Below, in pieces: positions 1 through 11,000 of a DNA stretch of 64,000 bases. This DNA comes from Pseudomonadota bacterium (GTDB taxonomy: Bacteria; Desulfobacterota; Desulfobulbia; Desulfobulbales; CALZHT01). Under the pieces are notes generated by a model. The model saw only the letters and a program-made list of their open reading frames with translations. It made no database searches and had not been told where the DNA came from. Within the stretch, counting starts at the first letter, position 1. Every line of letters starts with the position of its first letter. The translations under genes and the position numbers were made by a program. The stretch lies in the NCBI GenBank assembly GCA_018823135.1, contig JAHJJF010000086.1, positions 1-64,000 on the forward strand. Direction: 5' to 3'.

Positions 1-232
1 TCTGTATGATGCGGGATAAGGGGGTTTCACCGACTTGGATTGCCAGGTGAACATGATTGGTCATCAGGCAGTAGGCATGGATTCGATGTTTGTATCTTTC
101 TATGCCCTGCTGCAAAAGAAAAAAGAACCGGCTGCGGTCCTGTTTATCAAAAAATATATCATTGCCACCGTTACCCCGGAGGATAACATGGTAACAGGCG
201 CCTGGATAATGGAGTCGGGGTTTTCTTGCCAT
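1..232 (-). CDS. REP-associated tyrosine transposase (RAYT, Y1_Tnp), N-terminal part, cut by window edge
   Basis: The reading frame opens at the ATG complementary to 230-232 and runs off the left edge after 77 codons without a stop. The translation begins MARKPRLHYPGACYHV, the usual opening of REP-associated tyrosine transposases. It contains the H-x-H metal-binding pair (His60 and His62 in NHVHL) of the Y1/HUH single-strand transposase fold. Such enzymes nick and join single-stranded hairpin DNA. The bases just upstream (about 266-284) read, on the coding strand, as a GGGGTCAGGCTTGA block of the kind I associate with these elements. The catalytic Tyr lies further downstream and cannot be seen, so I cannot tell whether the gene is intact. 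Confidence 0.85.
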   Translation of the reverse strand, partial: MARKPRLHYPGACYHVILRGNGGNDIFFDKQDRSRFFFLLQQGIERYKHRIHAYCLMTNHVHLAIQVGETPLSRIIQ

Positions 233-265
233 GGGTTAAATCATTAACCCCAGAATACCCATTTG

Positions 266-284
266 TCAAGCCTGACCCCTTTTT
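266..284 (-). repeat. Candidate RAYT-associated flanking motif
   Basis: On the minus strand this reads AAAAGGGGTCAGGCTTGA, 34 bases upstream of the RAYT start. Blocks of this kind often precede RAYT genes in deltaproteobacterial genomes, and this one sits exactly where the IS4 transposase homology begins. I therefore read it as the end of the RAYT unit. No second copy was seen in the window. Confidence 0.4.
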
Positions 285-589
285 ACCTTTTCTATAAGGA
301 ACGTTGGCAGATTGAGCAATTTTTCAAGTGGATCAAGCAGAACCTGAAGGTCAAAACATTTCTGGGCACTTCAAGAAACGCAGTTCTCACTCAGGTGTGG
401 ATCGCATTGTGCGTGTATCTGCTTGTTGCATTCCTTAATTTCAAAGCAAAGCTGGGTAGCTCGATGCAACAAATACTCCGAGTTTTACAGCTAAATTTGT
501 TTTCCCGGCGTAATTTAGAAGAACTTTTCAAGCCGCCAAACTCGCAACATATTGTTTCTCCGCAGTTTTTGCTGTGGAATAATTTATGA
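281..589 (+). pseudogene. IS4-family transposase, C-terminal remnant
   Basis: The frame encodes about 100 residues ending at TGA 587-589. It carries the IS4 YREK signature, Y-x2-R-x3-E-x6-K (YKERWQIEQFFKWIK), in which the Glu is the third residue of the DDE catalytic triad. It then continues with the typical IS4 C-terminus (KTFLGTSRNAVLTQVWIALC). The N-terminal two thirds, including both catalytic Asp residues, is missing. Upstream codons 263-280 fall in the RAYT-associated flank, so no natural start belongs to this piece. It is a dead remnant, probably cut when the RAYT unit arrived or by a later deletion. The terminal inverted repeat was not identified. Confidence 0.85.
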
Positions 590-622
590 GACAGCACTGA
601 TGGTAAATATGATCAGATCTGT

Positions 623-1639
623 TCAATTATTGATCATTTCTACAGTTAAGTCTTTGCTTTTAGTTACACCCTTCTTATACAGGTTGGATTTGTACTTATA
701 TTCTGTATTCCGGGTATAGTCTGGATTGAAGTAGTAATCAAATCTAATAAGTTGAGGCTTGTTTCGGTCTAATTTTACGATGCTAAAAGTATTTAATAAT
801 AGGATGTCACCATGAATTTTACCATACATGGCTCTTTTTAAATTCCCCTCCTCGTCTTCTTCTGAACGAATACGGAAATAATAATGTTGATCTTTATTTA
901 TATTAATGTTTGTTCCCGTTTTAGTTACCCTACGTTCATATTTTAAAAGACTTCTTTCATATCCATCATCAGGAGCCAAATGAGGAAGTTTTAACTCACT
1001 TGGATAATTCGACTCCACAGGGTATGTGTAAATCCCGTCAAACTTATTTGAGAAAGTTACAATCATTTCGCCGGAATATTCATCTTTGCTTTTGAAATCC
1101 TTTTTTACCTGAAAAATAAAATCACTTACTTTTCCTTTCCCGCATGGTGCAACCCAGTCAGCTTCAATAAGATCAAAGCCGAGTTCCTTGTTTAATTCAG
1201 GAACTGCAGCAGTAACTCGCAATGCAATCATTGGAACGGGATTCTTTTTCTTTCTGAGTTTAACAATTAACTCGGGGTTCCAGGGAGAATGTCGGAGTTG
1301 AGTAAAACTTTCAATTTGATTAAAATTATATTCCAGTCCGGTGCTATAATAATCATTATGCCTTGCACCGTATGTTATTTTCCTACTCCCTTTGCCTGTG
1401 ACAGTATACCTTCCTGTTTTATCTGTAGGTCCTTCCACCCTCGTAAATTCCGCATCCCAACCACCAATACGGAATGTAGCGCCGGCAATTGCATTTTGAA
1501 TCGGCAAGCCTGTTTCTTCATCAATTACCTTAATTGTCAACTTGGCTTTTGGCCGAGGCAAAGAAGAAGCGTGGCAAGTTAACCCATAGCAGAAAAAAAC
1601 AAACAGTATAAATAAAATAGCTCTGTATTTATTTCTCAT
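623..1639 (-). CDS. Secreted protein of unknown function with carboxypeptidase-regulatory-like N-terminal domain
   Basis: I do not recognise a characterised family. The chosen ATG (complement of 1637-1639) has a strong GGGAGG ribosome site 11 bases upstream and gives a 338-residue product. It starts with a clear signal peptide (MRNKYRAILFILFVFFCYG..CHASS). Residues of about 30-90 (KAKLTIKVIDEETGLPIQNA, then TDKTGRYTVTGKG) look like the beta-sandwich carboxypeptidase regulatory/Cna-B fold that decorates exported proteins. The rest is beta-rich with no visible catalytic motif. The start lies one base beyond the stop of the 2122-residue gene, whose final codons carry the ribosome site, so the two are almost certainly translationally coupled. 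The protein probably acts in the envelope with its giant neighbours. Confidence 0.75.
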   Translation of the reverse strand: MRNKYRAILFILFVFFCYGLTCHASSLPRPKAKLTIKVIDEETGLPIQNAIAGATFRIGGWDAEFTRVEGPTDKTGRYTVTGKGSRKITYGARHNDYYSTGLEYNFNQIESFTQLRHSPWNPELIVKLRKKKNPVPMIALRVTAAVPELNKELGFDLIEADWVAPCGKGKVSDFIFQVKKDFKSKDEYSGEMIVTFSNKFDGIYTYPVESNYPSELKLPHLAPDDGYERSLLKYERRVTKTGTNININKDQHYYFRIRSEEDEEGNLKRAMYGKIHGDILLLNTFSIVKLDRNKPQLIRFDYYFNPDYTRNTEYKYKSNLYKKGVTKSKDLTVEMINN

Positions 1640-1640
1640 G

Positions 1641-4600
1641 CTAATTAAGACCTCCCTTTTGATTAATTGTATCAATCAATAAGTAATTGTATGTATAAGC
1701 AACATCTCGAATATCGCTATGGAGCCATTGTTTCTTATCAGAATCTCTTTTTTCCGTGACGGGCCAACCATTTGTACGATAATTATTAGCAGACATTTCT
1801 AAATCTCTTGAAGATAAAGCTCCAAAGAGATTGTTTGCGCCAATCGCAAAACCTCTTGCAGGTATTCCCCGAGTCATAAGCATGTGGTAATTATCCATAG
1901 CATAACCGTTTCCAAGGATATCATCATAAAGAAGATCCAGATCAGTACCCTTTCTGAAAAAGGGTTTTGTTTTCAAAATTTCTTTATTCGATAGTATTTC
2001 TGTTTCTGCTTCAAGAGCTGTATATCTCTTGTAAATTGGAAAACCTTGAGAGTCATAACCCAGGATTTTGAACCATCCATCTCCGGGATTTGTTTCATGG
2101 TCGTTAAAACCCCAACCCATTTTATCACTGACATCTAATATATCTTCAAGGGCATTATGATATCGCCCTTTAAACAGTTCTTGAATACACCAAGGATAAT
2201 CATCAGCATCTGTGAATCCAGGAAAAGAATAACGAGAAAAGTTAGCAAGCACTTCATCATCAGGTGAATAAAAATTATAAACATCTATATTAGCAACCTT
2301 TGAGAACCTGTCGCGCCAAGTCAATTCCGAACGTTTATCATCAGGAATGGCTCCAAAGAGCTGATACCATTCTGATGAAAAGAGTTTTTCATCATATCCC
2401 TTATCCCGCCATTCTTTATGAAGCATAGCAGGGTCTCTATCTAGTGTGGAATTAATCGATTCACGAGTAATAGCTGCATTTATCATGAAATAATGGTCAA
2501 TATGTTGGTCGGAATCATGATCTTGTATTGCAGCAGCAACTACCATATTACCAAGACTATGGGCGGCAACTGTAGTTTCACCAGCTAAACCGTTTACAAA
2601 AGTAGCAAATGCCATGCTCGTATTGAGGGCATGAATAACATTACGTTGAAAATGAATCTTTGTTAAATCATCTCCATACCAGGAAACACCATAAAATCTT
2701 GCTTTTGATCCAGACCAGAACATGCGTTTAAAGATCTCACTATGCCAGCCTCGGGCTGCCTCTGCATCAACATTGAAACCATGCATAAAAACAAAATTCT
2801 TATCCAAGAATTCATTGTCTGGAAAATTCACCGGTTCACCCAGTCTGTCATCAGGGCCATCTTGTTGGTTTAAAACTCGTCTCAAATTCTTGTGCCGGAA
2901 CATGGTTTCAACTGGTGAGATTTGGAGGTTTAATTTTCTCTTCATTATAACATAATTATCTTCCAATACTTCCAGTACAAGACCGTTCTCAACCTGTTCC
3001 ACACCCTCCACCAACAAGACACCTGCACCTGTATTACGTAATTGATCAAGGAATATTGCATCATTAAGAATTGTGCCCTGATTATTGACATAAATAACCT
3101 CTGCATCCTCAACATCTCTGGCTTTATCAATATTTATCAAAAAGTCATAATTCCCTTCACTGTCCAGTCCTAAGTTTGTATAAGCAACATTCACTGATCC
3201 TGTTACTGTTCTTAATTTGAACTGCCGTGTCGAACTGCTCAACAAAGATGTATTGTTGAATTTTATATACACAGGAAAAAAGTCTAATAAGTCTCTAACT
3301 CCATCAACCTTTTTACTTTCCGAGTCTCTAAGATACCAGCTTGAAGGATCAGCAGATGGGAGAAATTGATATCGTCGAGTGGGTTTCTCTGGCGCTCCGG
3401 GTATATCATCCAGAGAATCCACCAGCACTTCGCCCTCGTCATCATCATCATTCAACCAAAAATAAAAGGTTTTACCCAAGTAGAAGTTTTGTTCATCCTC
3501 GCTATCAATTTTTCTATCTCGGTTATAATCAGTGAGTATTTTAAGATCAATAACACTCATCACCAGCCTATCCATCTCAACCTCAACTCCTAGGGGCGAA
3601 ATATATTTGGTTACAAGAATTGCGGTATCAAATGCGGCAGCGCTTTCTTTAATCCCTTCCACATAGAGAGATAGCGTGAGCGCGGAAAGATCAGCAATGT
3701 CAGTGCCGATTACCCATTCTTTCTTCGCCGAGCCGGTTGCGGCAAAGTCGATCAGTATATTATTCTTGCCTTTCTTATTATTCGTCCAGATACGAACCTT
3801 GTCAGCGCCCTGGATAGCTTCAAGAACCACCCTACCTCCGGTAAGTGTTGCAGGCAGGCCGGTGAGCCTGATTTCCGCAAGGTCTTTATCCGGAACAATA
3901 GCGCCGTTTCCATCCATCATGGTATCGTCGGCATTGACAATACCGTCTGCATCAAAACCATCGATATTGTCTAGTATACCATCACCATCGTCGTCATTGA
4001 CATTGAGCGGGATGATGAGACCGGTCCCTGAATATTCAGCAGGGTCATCCTCTTCAAACTTCCCATCTCGATCCATATCCGCATCTAATTCTATGGCAAT
4101 GGGCAGGATAGGCCTGGTATCGCTTCTAATTTCAACTCCGGAATTATAATTGAGCACAACCTGAGCTTCGTAAGCCGCCACCATATCGAACTGGAATCCC
4201 CTGGTGAATGTCGCAAAGCCTGTACCTGAGGTTTCAGCAGGAATAATCAAATTCGCCTCGCCGTTTTTGCCGACAAACACATAAGAGGTCACGGCCTGAT
4301 ATTCAGCAGGCAGAATCGTAAAGCCGATTTCATGGGCCGCCTTGACAATGCCGAATTCATCAACCGGGATGATGTATTGTTCCGGTGTTTCGATGTCAAC
4401 GCCATAGACGGATATGCTTGTTGTTTCTTCCATTGTGCCTGCGCCGAATGGTGCGGAACAGACGATTTCCACATCGTTTTTCTGAGCAAGGGCCGGAAGA
4501 GTATATGTACCCGTGAATACGCCGTTCTCATCTGATGAATGCGTGGCGACAACGCTGCCAATGGTCACGGTTTGCCCGAAATTGTTGACGATATCAAACA

Positions 4601-7600
4601 CGCCGGTCCCGTTGCCGCCGGCATCAACTTTTTCCTTTAACAGACGGCACACCGCCGTTATCTCAAGATCTTCATTGACCTTGCTGGCATTGATCAGGTT
4701 GCCCATGGGGTCTGAAACCAGTTGATGAGATAACATGAAATGATTGATTGGGCCGTCGGTCCCCTCGCAGTCAACCACCGGCAGGGTGAACATGGAAAAG
4801 GACGTCGCAGGCATGCCTGGCGAGGTCACCGCGATGTCGTATCTTCCCTGGGTCATGCCGCCCAATACAACCTGGACATGGGCGCCCTTGTTGTCGGTGG
4901 TCTGCGACAGGGTATTGATTCCGCAAGAAGGACCATGAGTGGGGAAATTGGCAAGACAGGCGTCATCCGGATCGATCAACAACGCCTTGCTTTCATCATA
5001 GCTGGGGTTGGCACACTGGGCAAGACTCACAGGGGTCTGTGCGGTAAAGGTGACTACTTGATTTGATACGGGATTGCCGAACTCGTCTTCAACAATCACA
5101 ACAACCGGACCAGCCCAGCTATTGATGTATCCATAGTCGCCACTCCCCTGGGGTCTTTTGATATTGACCGGATTCCCTGGAAACCCGAAAGCTGTAAAAG
5201 GTTTGGCAATTGTTGTTCCAGTTGATGCAAGCTTGGCGTCAACAATATTTTCTCCAACCTGGGTGCTGTAAGTTTTGTCTGGTTCCGGCCAAAGCAGTGT
5301 ATTATTGGCTGTATGTTTACCCAATACGAGCCAGACTTGGGCAATACCGGAAACGTTGCTGGGAATCGTAAGGATTTCAGTTCCACCGTTATTATTTAAA
5401 GCATCCATCTGGTTCGCGTATAGAAATCCGCCACCGGCCTTAACTGTAAAAACAACCTCGGCACCATCAACCGGTTGATGATTTTTGTCCGTAATAATTA
5501 CCTGTAAAGGACTGTCCAATGACTTGTCCACTTTACCTTTCTGGAGATCATAAGCCACAACCTTCTGAATATAATTCGCAGAAAATGGATCGTAATTCGC
5601 AGGCTCCGCAAAAGGATTCTTCACTTTATTCCCGATATACTCCGGCCACTTCTCTTTGTTCCAGGCCGTCATCCCACCCGCGATCTCACCGGAAAGCATC
5701 CAACCGGACTCGCCGGTTGCGGGATTCTCCTTGATATAACCGAACCCGGACCAATCCTCGTGAAACATCTCGATTTCAGGAAGAGTGACCACATAGCCCT
5801 GGTTCACCGCATTGGTGATGTCCTCGGCAATTGCATCGGGAAGATTCAAGTTTGGAAGCTCTGCATTGATATTGGCTGCATCAATGGTGATAACCGGAAT
5901 GCCGCCCTCATTGGCAAGGGCAAGCAACTTGGCTGTAGAAATCGATTCCACTCCGAATCCGTTTTCAAAGGTACGGTTTTCAAGGATGGAGCCCTGGAGT
6001 GACGAAAGCCCCATGAAAAGAGATTTTGGATCGTTACCATTGGCAAAGGAAACAACACCTGCGGCTTCAGCAATCCGCTGGTCCGCATCCAGATACACTC
6101 CTTTCCATTCATAACCATGTGGCGAATTAAGCAGATAGACAACATCCAATACTCCGCCCAGGGTGACCAGAGTAGGCAAAGGCCGGGCAATAGTCATCCG
6201 CAGAAGGGAGGCAAGCTCCTCTTCGGTTTTGTTGCCTTGATCAATGTATGACATGGCCTGCTCAAAGAGTAGACGCTCGGCATTCTTGTCTTCCAAGGGG
6301 ATGGTTTCAGGCAGAACCGCCTGCTGGGCGGAAAGTCCGATGATTGCCGGATATCCGGCAATAAGCATGTTTTCGATGCGCTCGGACGCCCCAGGGGCTG
6401 TAAGCTCCACAGAAAGAGAAAAATCAGCCCCGGCTGAAAGCCCGCCCTGGCCGACGATCTCACGGGACCCGTCAACGGTGAGCACCGGTCGCAGATGGAT
6501 GAGATAGGACGGGGTATTGTCCAGGCCCCCATAGGCGTGCATGATCTCCTGATCTTCAACGCTCTCGGGTTCAAAGGTCAATGCAATTGACTTATTGGAT
6601 AGTTGATAAACAGGCAGGGCCTGGTCAAATAGAACAGTGCCGTCAACTTTTGCAGCCTTGATCCGGGCATTGTGCAGAAGATCGGCAGGCAGACTGGTGT
6701 ATTCACCGGTGATGGCCGTCTGCTTGAACTGCAGACTTGCCGGGATAATCTTCATGTGTTCCGGATTGATCGTCCGGGTGAGGAGCAGATCCTCATAGAC
6801 AGTGCCCGGATTGCTCTGAGCCAGCTTATTATTGATGTCGTTTTTGAGATATTCAAGCGGGGTCTCGGCCTTGAGATCAGCAAGGTAGCCGGTCCTGATC
6901 CCGGAGAGATCCATATTGTTTAAAAGATCCGCCGGAGTACTTAACGTGTACCCGGTCACCTTGATGCTTGTGTCGAGCGCCAACCAGGTCTTGCCGTGTT
7001 CATCGATCACCGCACCGCGATAATTGTCATAGGGAATCTCAGCCTCAACCCAGACATGCTCGATTTTGAAATTATTGATCCTGCCGCCGGCGATCACAAC
7101 TTCATAGGGGATTCCGGCTTTCTGAAAAAAACGGGCTATTTCAAGGGGATCATCCAGCCCGGTCTGCATCTTCGCGGCTTCGATATCCGGGAAAAACTCA
7201 ATCACCCCACGAACGTACCTGGCCGGAAAACCGGCGGACCGGAACAACGCAACCAGGAGCGCGGCCTGATCCGCATCATTACCGCTCTTCTGGCGCAAGG
7301 TCTCTTCCGCACCCTTCATCGCACCCCAATACCACTCGGTTGTGATAGTATTTTTCACCCATTCATACATCTCCACCGGATTCCAGTTGAGGGATTCGGC
7401 CAGTCGGGCAATCTCAAGAGAGATTGGCGCTTCAGGGCTTGCGGCGGTATCTGCGGCAACCACGACCTTGTCTCCACCTTTATAAGCCGGGGTGACCACT
7501 GGAGTCGTTTGCGGCGTCTGCGCGGGCAGGTTGAGGTGCCGGTACGGAACACTGCCATGGATACGGCGTTTCTTCTTGGGCAGGATGCCTTCAAGGATGC

Positions 7601-8009
7601 TCTTTAACTGCAGGATTTCATCCAGGGTAACCTGGGTGTTATTCAGATCATCGAGATAGGAAAGATACTGGGCAACAGACTGTTCATACTGTTCCTGCAT
7701 GGCTGCATGCCTGGACACGGCACTGGCACCAAGCGTGTTGACCTGGATCTCTCTGGTTTGGAACCGTTCCAGAAGCGTCGAATGGCCGGTGCGGATTGAC
7801 TCGCCCAGCGCTTTCAGCTGAACAAGGTCAATGGAATATGATCCTCCCGAGACCAATGCGCCTTCGATCTTTGCAAGCAGGCCTTTACTCTGCTTGAGAT
7901 TTTTCTGGAGGTCTCTTTCCAGGGTCAGGTCGGAGGCATGGGCCAGAACCGGAACCAGTAAAAACAGTATGGTACATACCAGAAATAATAATCTTCTTTT
8001 TTGCTGCAT
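1641..8009 (-). CDS. Giant exported protein: transglutaminase-like domain, Ig-like domains, Ca-binding segment, C-terminal lipase-like domain
   Basis: This is a 2122-residue product. ATG 8009 is preferred over ATG 8030 because it has AAAGGA at good spacing and a clean signal peptide (MQQKRRLLFLVCTILFLLVP..AHAS). A coiled N-terminal stretch is followed by a transglutaminase-like domain (about 205-350) with the His (HVWVE, about 318) and Asp (WLALD, about 345) of the triad. The Cys position, however, reads GNDADQA (244-249), so it lacks the nucleophile. Ig-like domains follow (PVDGAEVVFTVKAGG, DEFGNPVSNQVVTF), then acidic DxDxDG calcium-binding repeats around 1310-1370. The C-terminal alpha/beta-hydrolase-like domain has FMHGFN and the nucleophile elbow AHSLGN (Ser about 1818). 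The gene starts 13 bases after the stop of the 5494-residue gene. Its physiological role is unknown; surface adhesion or matrix processing is possible. Confidence 0.8.
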   Translation of the reverse strand: MQQKRRLLFLVCTILFLLVPVLAHASDLTLERDLQKNLKQSKGLLAKIEGALVSGGSYSIDLVQLKALGESIRTGHSTLLERFQTREIQVNTLGASAVSRHAAMQEQYEQSVAQYLSYLDDLNNTQVTLDEILQLKSILEGILPKKKRRIHGSVPYRHLNLPAQTPQTTPVVTPAYKGGDKVVVAADTAASPEAPISLEIARLAESLNWNPVEMYEWVKNTITTEWYWGAMKGAEETLRQKSGNDADQAALLVALFRSAGFPARYVRGVIEFFPDIEAAKMQTGLDDPLEIARFFQKAGIPYEVVIAGGRINNFKIEHVWVEAEIPYDNYRGAVIDEHGKTWLALDTSIKVTGYTLSTPADLLNNMDLSGIRTGYLADLKAETPLEYLKNDINNKLAQSNPGTVYEDLLLTRTINPEHMKIIPASLQFKQTAITGEYTSLPADLLHNARIKAAKVDGTVLFDQALPVYQLSNKSIALTFEPESVEDQEIMHAYGGLDNTPSYLIHLRPVLTVDGSREIVGQGGLSAGADFSLSVELTAPGASERIENMLIAGYPAIIGLSAQQAVLPETIPLEDKNAERLLFEQAMSYIDQGNKTEEELASLLRMTIARPLPTLVTLGGVLDVVYLLNSPHGYEWKGVYLDADQRIAEAAGVVSFANGNDPKSLFMGLSSLQGSILENRTFENGFGVESISTAKLLALANEGGIPVITIDAANINAELPNLNLPDAIAEDITNAVNQGYVVTLPEIEMFHEDWSGFGYIKENPATGESGWMLSGEIAGGMTAWNKEKWPEYIGNKVKNPFAEPANYDPFSANYIQKVVAYDLQKGKVDKSLDSPLQVIITDKNHQPVDGAEVVFTVKAGGGFLYANQMDALNNNGGTEILTIPSNVSGIAQVWLVLGKHTANNTLLWPEPDKTYSTQVGENIVDAKLASTGTTIAKPFTAFGFPGNPVNIKRPQGSGDYGYINSWAGPVVVIVEDEFGNPVSNQVVTFTAQTPVSLAQCANPSYDESKALLIDPDDACLANFPTHGPSCGINTLSQTTDNKGAHVQVVLGGMTQGRYDIAVTSPGMPATSFSMFTLPVVDCEGTDGPINHFMLSHQLVSDPMGNLINASKVNEDLEITAVCRLLKEKVDAGGNGTGVFDIVNNFGQTVTIGSVVATHSSDENGVFTGTYTLPALAQKNDVEIVCSAPFGAGTMEETTSISVYGVDIETPEQYIIPVDEFGIVKAAHEIGFTILPAEYQAVTSYVFVGKNGEANLIIPAETSGTGFATFTRGFQFDMVAAYEAQVVLNYNSGVEIRSDTRPILPIAIELDADMDRDGKFEEDDPAEYSGTGLIIPLNVNDDDGDGILDNIDGFDADGIVNADDTMMDGNGAIVPDKDLAEIRLTGLPATLTGGRVVLEAIQGADKVRIWTNNKKGKNNILIDFAATGSAKKEWVIGTDIADLSALTLSLYVEGIKESAAAFDTAILVTKYISPLGVEVEMDRLVMSVIDLKILTDYNRDRKIDSEDEQNFYLGKTFYFWLNDDDDEGEVLVDSLDDIPGAPEKPTRRYQFLPSADPSSWYLRDSESKKVDGVRDLLDFFPVYIKFNNTSLLSSSTRQFKLRTVTGSVNVAYTNLGLDSEGNYDFLINIDKARDVEDAEVIYVNNQGTILNDAIFLDQLRNTGAGVLLVEGVEQVENGLVLEVLEDNYVIMKRKLNLQISPVETMFRHKNLRRVLNQQDGPDDRLGEPVNFPDNEFLDKNFVFMHGFNVDAEAARGWHSEIFKRMFWSGSKARFYGVSWYGDDLTKIHFQRNVIHALNTSMAFATFVNGLAGETTVAAHSLGNMVVAAAIQDHDSDQHIDHYFMINAAITRESINSTLDRDPAMLHKEWRDKGYDEKLFSSEWYQLFGAIPDDKRSELTWRDRFSKVANIDVYNFYSPDDEVLANFSRYSFPGFTDADDYPWCIQELFKGRYHNALEDILDVSDKMGWGFNDHETNPGDGWFKILGYDSQGFPIYKRYTALEAETEILSNKEILKTKPFFRKGTDLDLLYDDILGNGYAMDNYHMLMTRGIPARGFAIGANNLFGALSSRDLEMSANNYRTNGWPVTEKRDSDKKQWLHSDIRDVAYTYNYLLIDTINQKGGLN

Positions 8010-8022
8010 GAAAATCGTTCCT

Positions 8023-11000
8023 TTATTCATAGAAATAGTACCTGCCCTGTTCAATGCGCAGCAGAGTGTCAAGTTGGAGCCGGATATCGCTTATATCAAT
8101 ACTTTCAATACGAAGTAATGAATCAATGGCTTTTTCGATCTCATGGATATTTACCTGAAGGTCACCAATATCAATGATTACATTTGCTCGAACATTTTCA
8201 AGACAGGCGATGATATCCGCAGCCTTGGCGCTATCCTGGCTTGAGAGCTGCAATGAACTCACTTCACCGATGATACTGTCGATCAGGGCTGCTCTATCCT
8301 GGTCGAGAACAATGTCATAGGTGTCTGTCTGCAGCGGGACATACTGATCCTGATCCATGAAACCGTTTTCAATGGAAAGCGTATAGGTTCCCAATGTATC
8401 GGGCAGGAGAATACTGTACGGCATTACTATGGTTCCTCCTGAAGCAACAGGAAGATTGAAAAACCATGGATTTTCAACAACCCATGTATCGGTTTGCGTA
8501 TCATAAATTCTCAATTCCGGCGGATAGGATATGGCCACGCTTAAGTCAAATCCTCGGCCCGGACTTGTGGTTGTCAAGGCATGAGGCACCATGTGATACG
8601 GCTTGACAATTGACTGGTCAGCAACCTTATGAACGTAGGCCAATGACAGGGTCAACAGATCGGAGAACTCTGCCAAATTGAGATCCGTTATCGCTTCGCT
8701 CAGGTCAAAGGCATAGAATATTGTTTTGCCGATCCCGTAATCACTGAGCACTATGGCTGGATAATTGTTCGAGTTATTGCCGAGAATCCATCCTGCGACA
8801 GTAGCATTGGCAGCTATCTCGACTCTCCAGGCATATGAGTTGACTGCCCAGACATCCGCAGTTGTGATCGGGCTGTCAAGGAGCTGTATCTCATGCTGAC
8901 TGCCTGCCAAGGTACCCTTGTCATTAATGCCAAGGAAGAGATTCTCTCCTTCAAAATGGGTGCCGTGTTCCAGCCAACCGGCACTGACAAGCCCGGTTCC
9001 GGAGTAGACTTTATCCATGAGTTCATCGATGTGGTGGTCGGTAAGAGGCTGTTGATCTCCCAGGATTAGTATGTCGGTGAAAAACGGGTTCCTGAGTTCA
9101 TGCTCGAATTCACTCTTGTCACAGACGATTCGATATTTATCAACCCCATTGCTCAGCATGGTATTAAGAAGATCAATACGCACCTGATCAGAACACTGCG
9201 CCGGAAATGTATTGCCAGTGATGATACGATTCAACCAGACTAGAACGTTTGATTGATCCGCAATCCCGTTAGTTACTTCAAGGGCGGGCAGCACTTCAAG
9301 CGAAGAGATTTCCAGAGTTTTTAATCCGCTCTCTCCGTCTATTTCGACTCCCAGCAGGACATCATAAACCTGGACATTCAGATCAAGTGAAGAAAATGTG
9401 AATATTCCATTATAATTACCCTCGGAAGGCACATTGACGGTGGATACAAAAGCAGCGACACTGCCCGTTACGGGATCATTGATATTCAGTCTGACCGTCA
9501 GGCCCTGGAGATCTTTGGTGCAACCGTTATTAATATGATAAACAAAGGAGATATCCTGGCCAAAGTAGAGCGGATCAGGCCCAATTGTCACCGAACCGGA
9601 GAGCTCGTCAAACGGATTACACAGCTCAATGGTCACTAGTGAAGATACAGCACAGGAAACATTCCCCGCATTATCCGTACCCCTGAACTGAATACTGTGT
9701 TCGCCTTCATCTTCAGCCAGAGGGATGTATGCCAGCGAGTAAACCCCGGATATCTGGTTGGTTAAAGGAATGGGCAGCCAGGTGCGAGAATCGATCCTGT
9801 ACTCCACTCCTGACACCCCGGACGCATCATCGGTCGCCTTAACCTCCAGGTCGAAGATACCGTTCAGAATGCTTGCCTGCACCGGTGAAATAATTTCAAC
9901 AATCGGAGCAGTGAGATCTTTTACGGTGAATATTGTATCCCCGATATGCAGCATGGTCTGTTCGTGATATGCCTGCATTAGGATTGTATAGTTGCCGAGT
10001 GATAGGAGGTCGGCAGGGAACGTGACGTTGCCTGTAAGGGTATCACCAAGGATAAGGTCAACTGATTCCACAGCTGTCGCAATAATAGTGCTTGTTAATG
10101 AATCGAGTAGGAGGATGTTGAGTTCCACCGCCCCGGCTGAGGCATTGCCAGTGTTTGTTATTGTGTAGTGGGCTGTGGCCCCATTTCCAAAAGTCACTAC
10201 TTCGGGATCAATCGTAACCGCACCGGAAAGTTCGGACACAGTATCGATAACAAATGCCGAGGAATCCTGGGCAACGATCTCGTTATTCAATAAGCAAGTG
10301 AGTTCTATCAGGTAATCTCCAGGAGCAACGAGGCCTGTATTCCAGGAAGACTTCAAACTTACATTTGTATCGCTCAATAGAGCCAGATTATCAAAATAAT
10401 TTAAACCGACTTCAGTACCCTCGCTATCCTTGATTGTCATCTGAACATCTAGACCGGCAACTAATGAATTAAGACTATTATTGGCAACCGTTATGTTAAC
10501 GGAAACATCCTCTTCAGGTCCGAAATGTATCTTCGCCGTTGACACGGCTGCTTCAATAACCAATTCCGGCAGAATGACAAAAGGAATGATGGTCTCTTTG
10601 ATGGTTATACTGGCAGAATCTTTCAGGTTGGCCCGCAGTTGATAGTTTCCAGCAAAAATATCCGTGGTATTCCAGTAAAGGATATAATTATCAACAACGC
10701 CGTATGTTAGAGTCGCATAAAGAGAATCAAAATTTTCTACCAGATAGCTGTTCTCATCCTCGATTGTGATATCGAGAGTGACATCTTGATCAAGGCCACT
10801 ATTAAACAAGTCAATAATGACAGATAGATAATCGTAACTGCGGTATTGATCCGAATCGAGCATTACACTCATTGCAATTCCATGTTCCTCAACTACATAA
10901 AAATCCTTGTTTGCATTATTATTTGTTTCTGATGCCTCGTTAAACACATCCTGCGGATCAACTGTTACATAGATAGTGTTCCTTCCGACATTTCCTGTTG

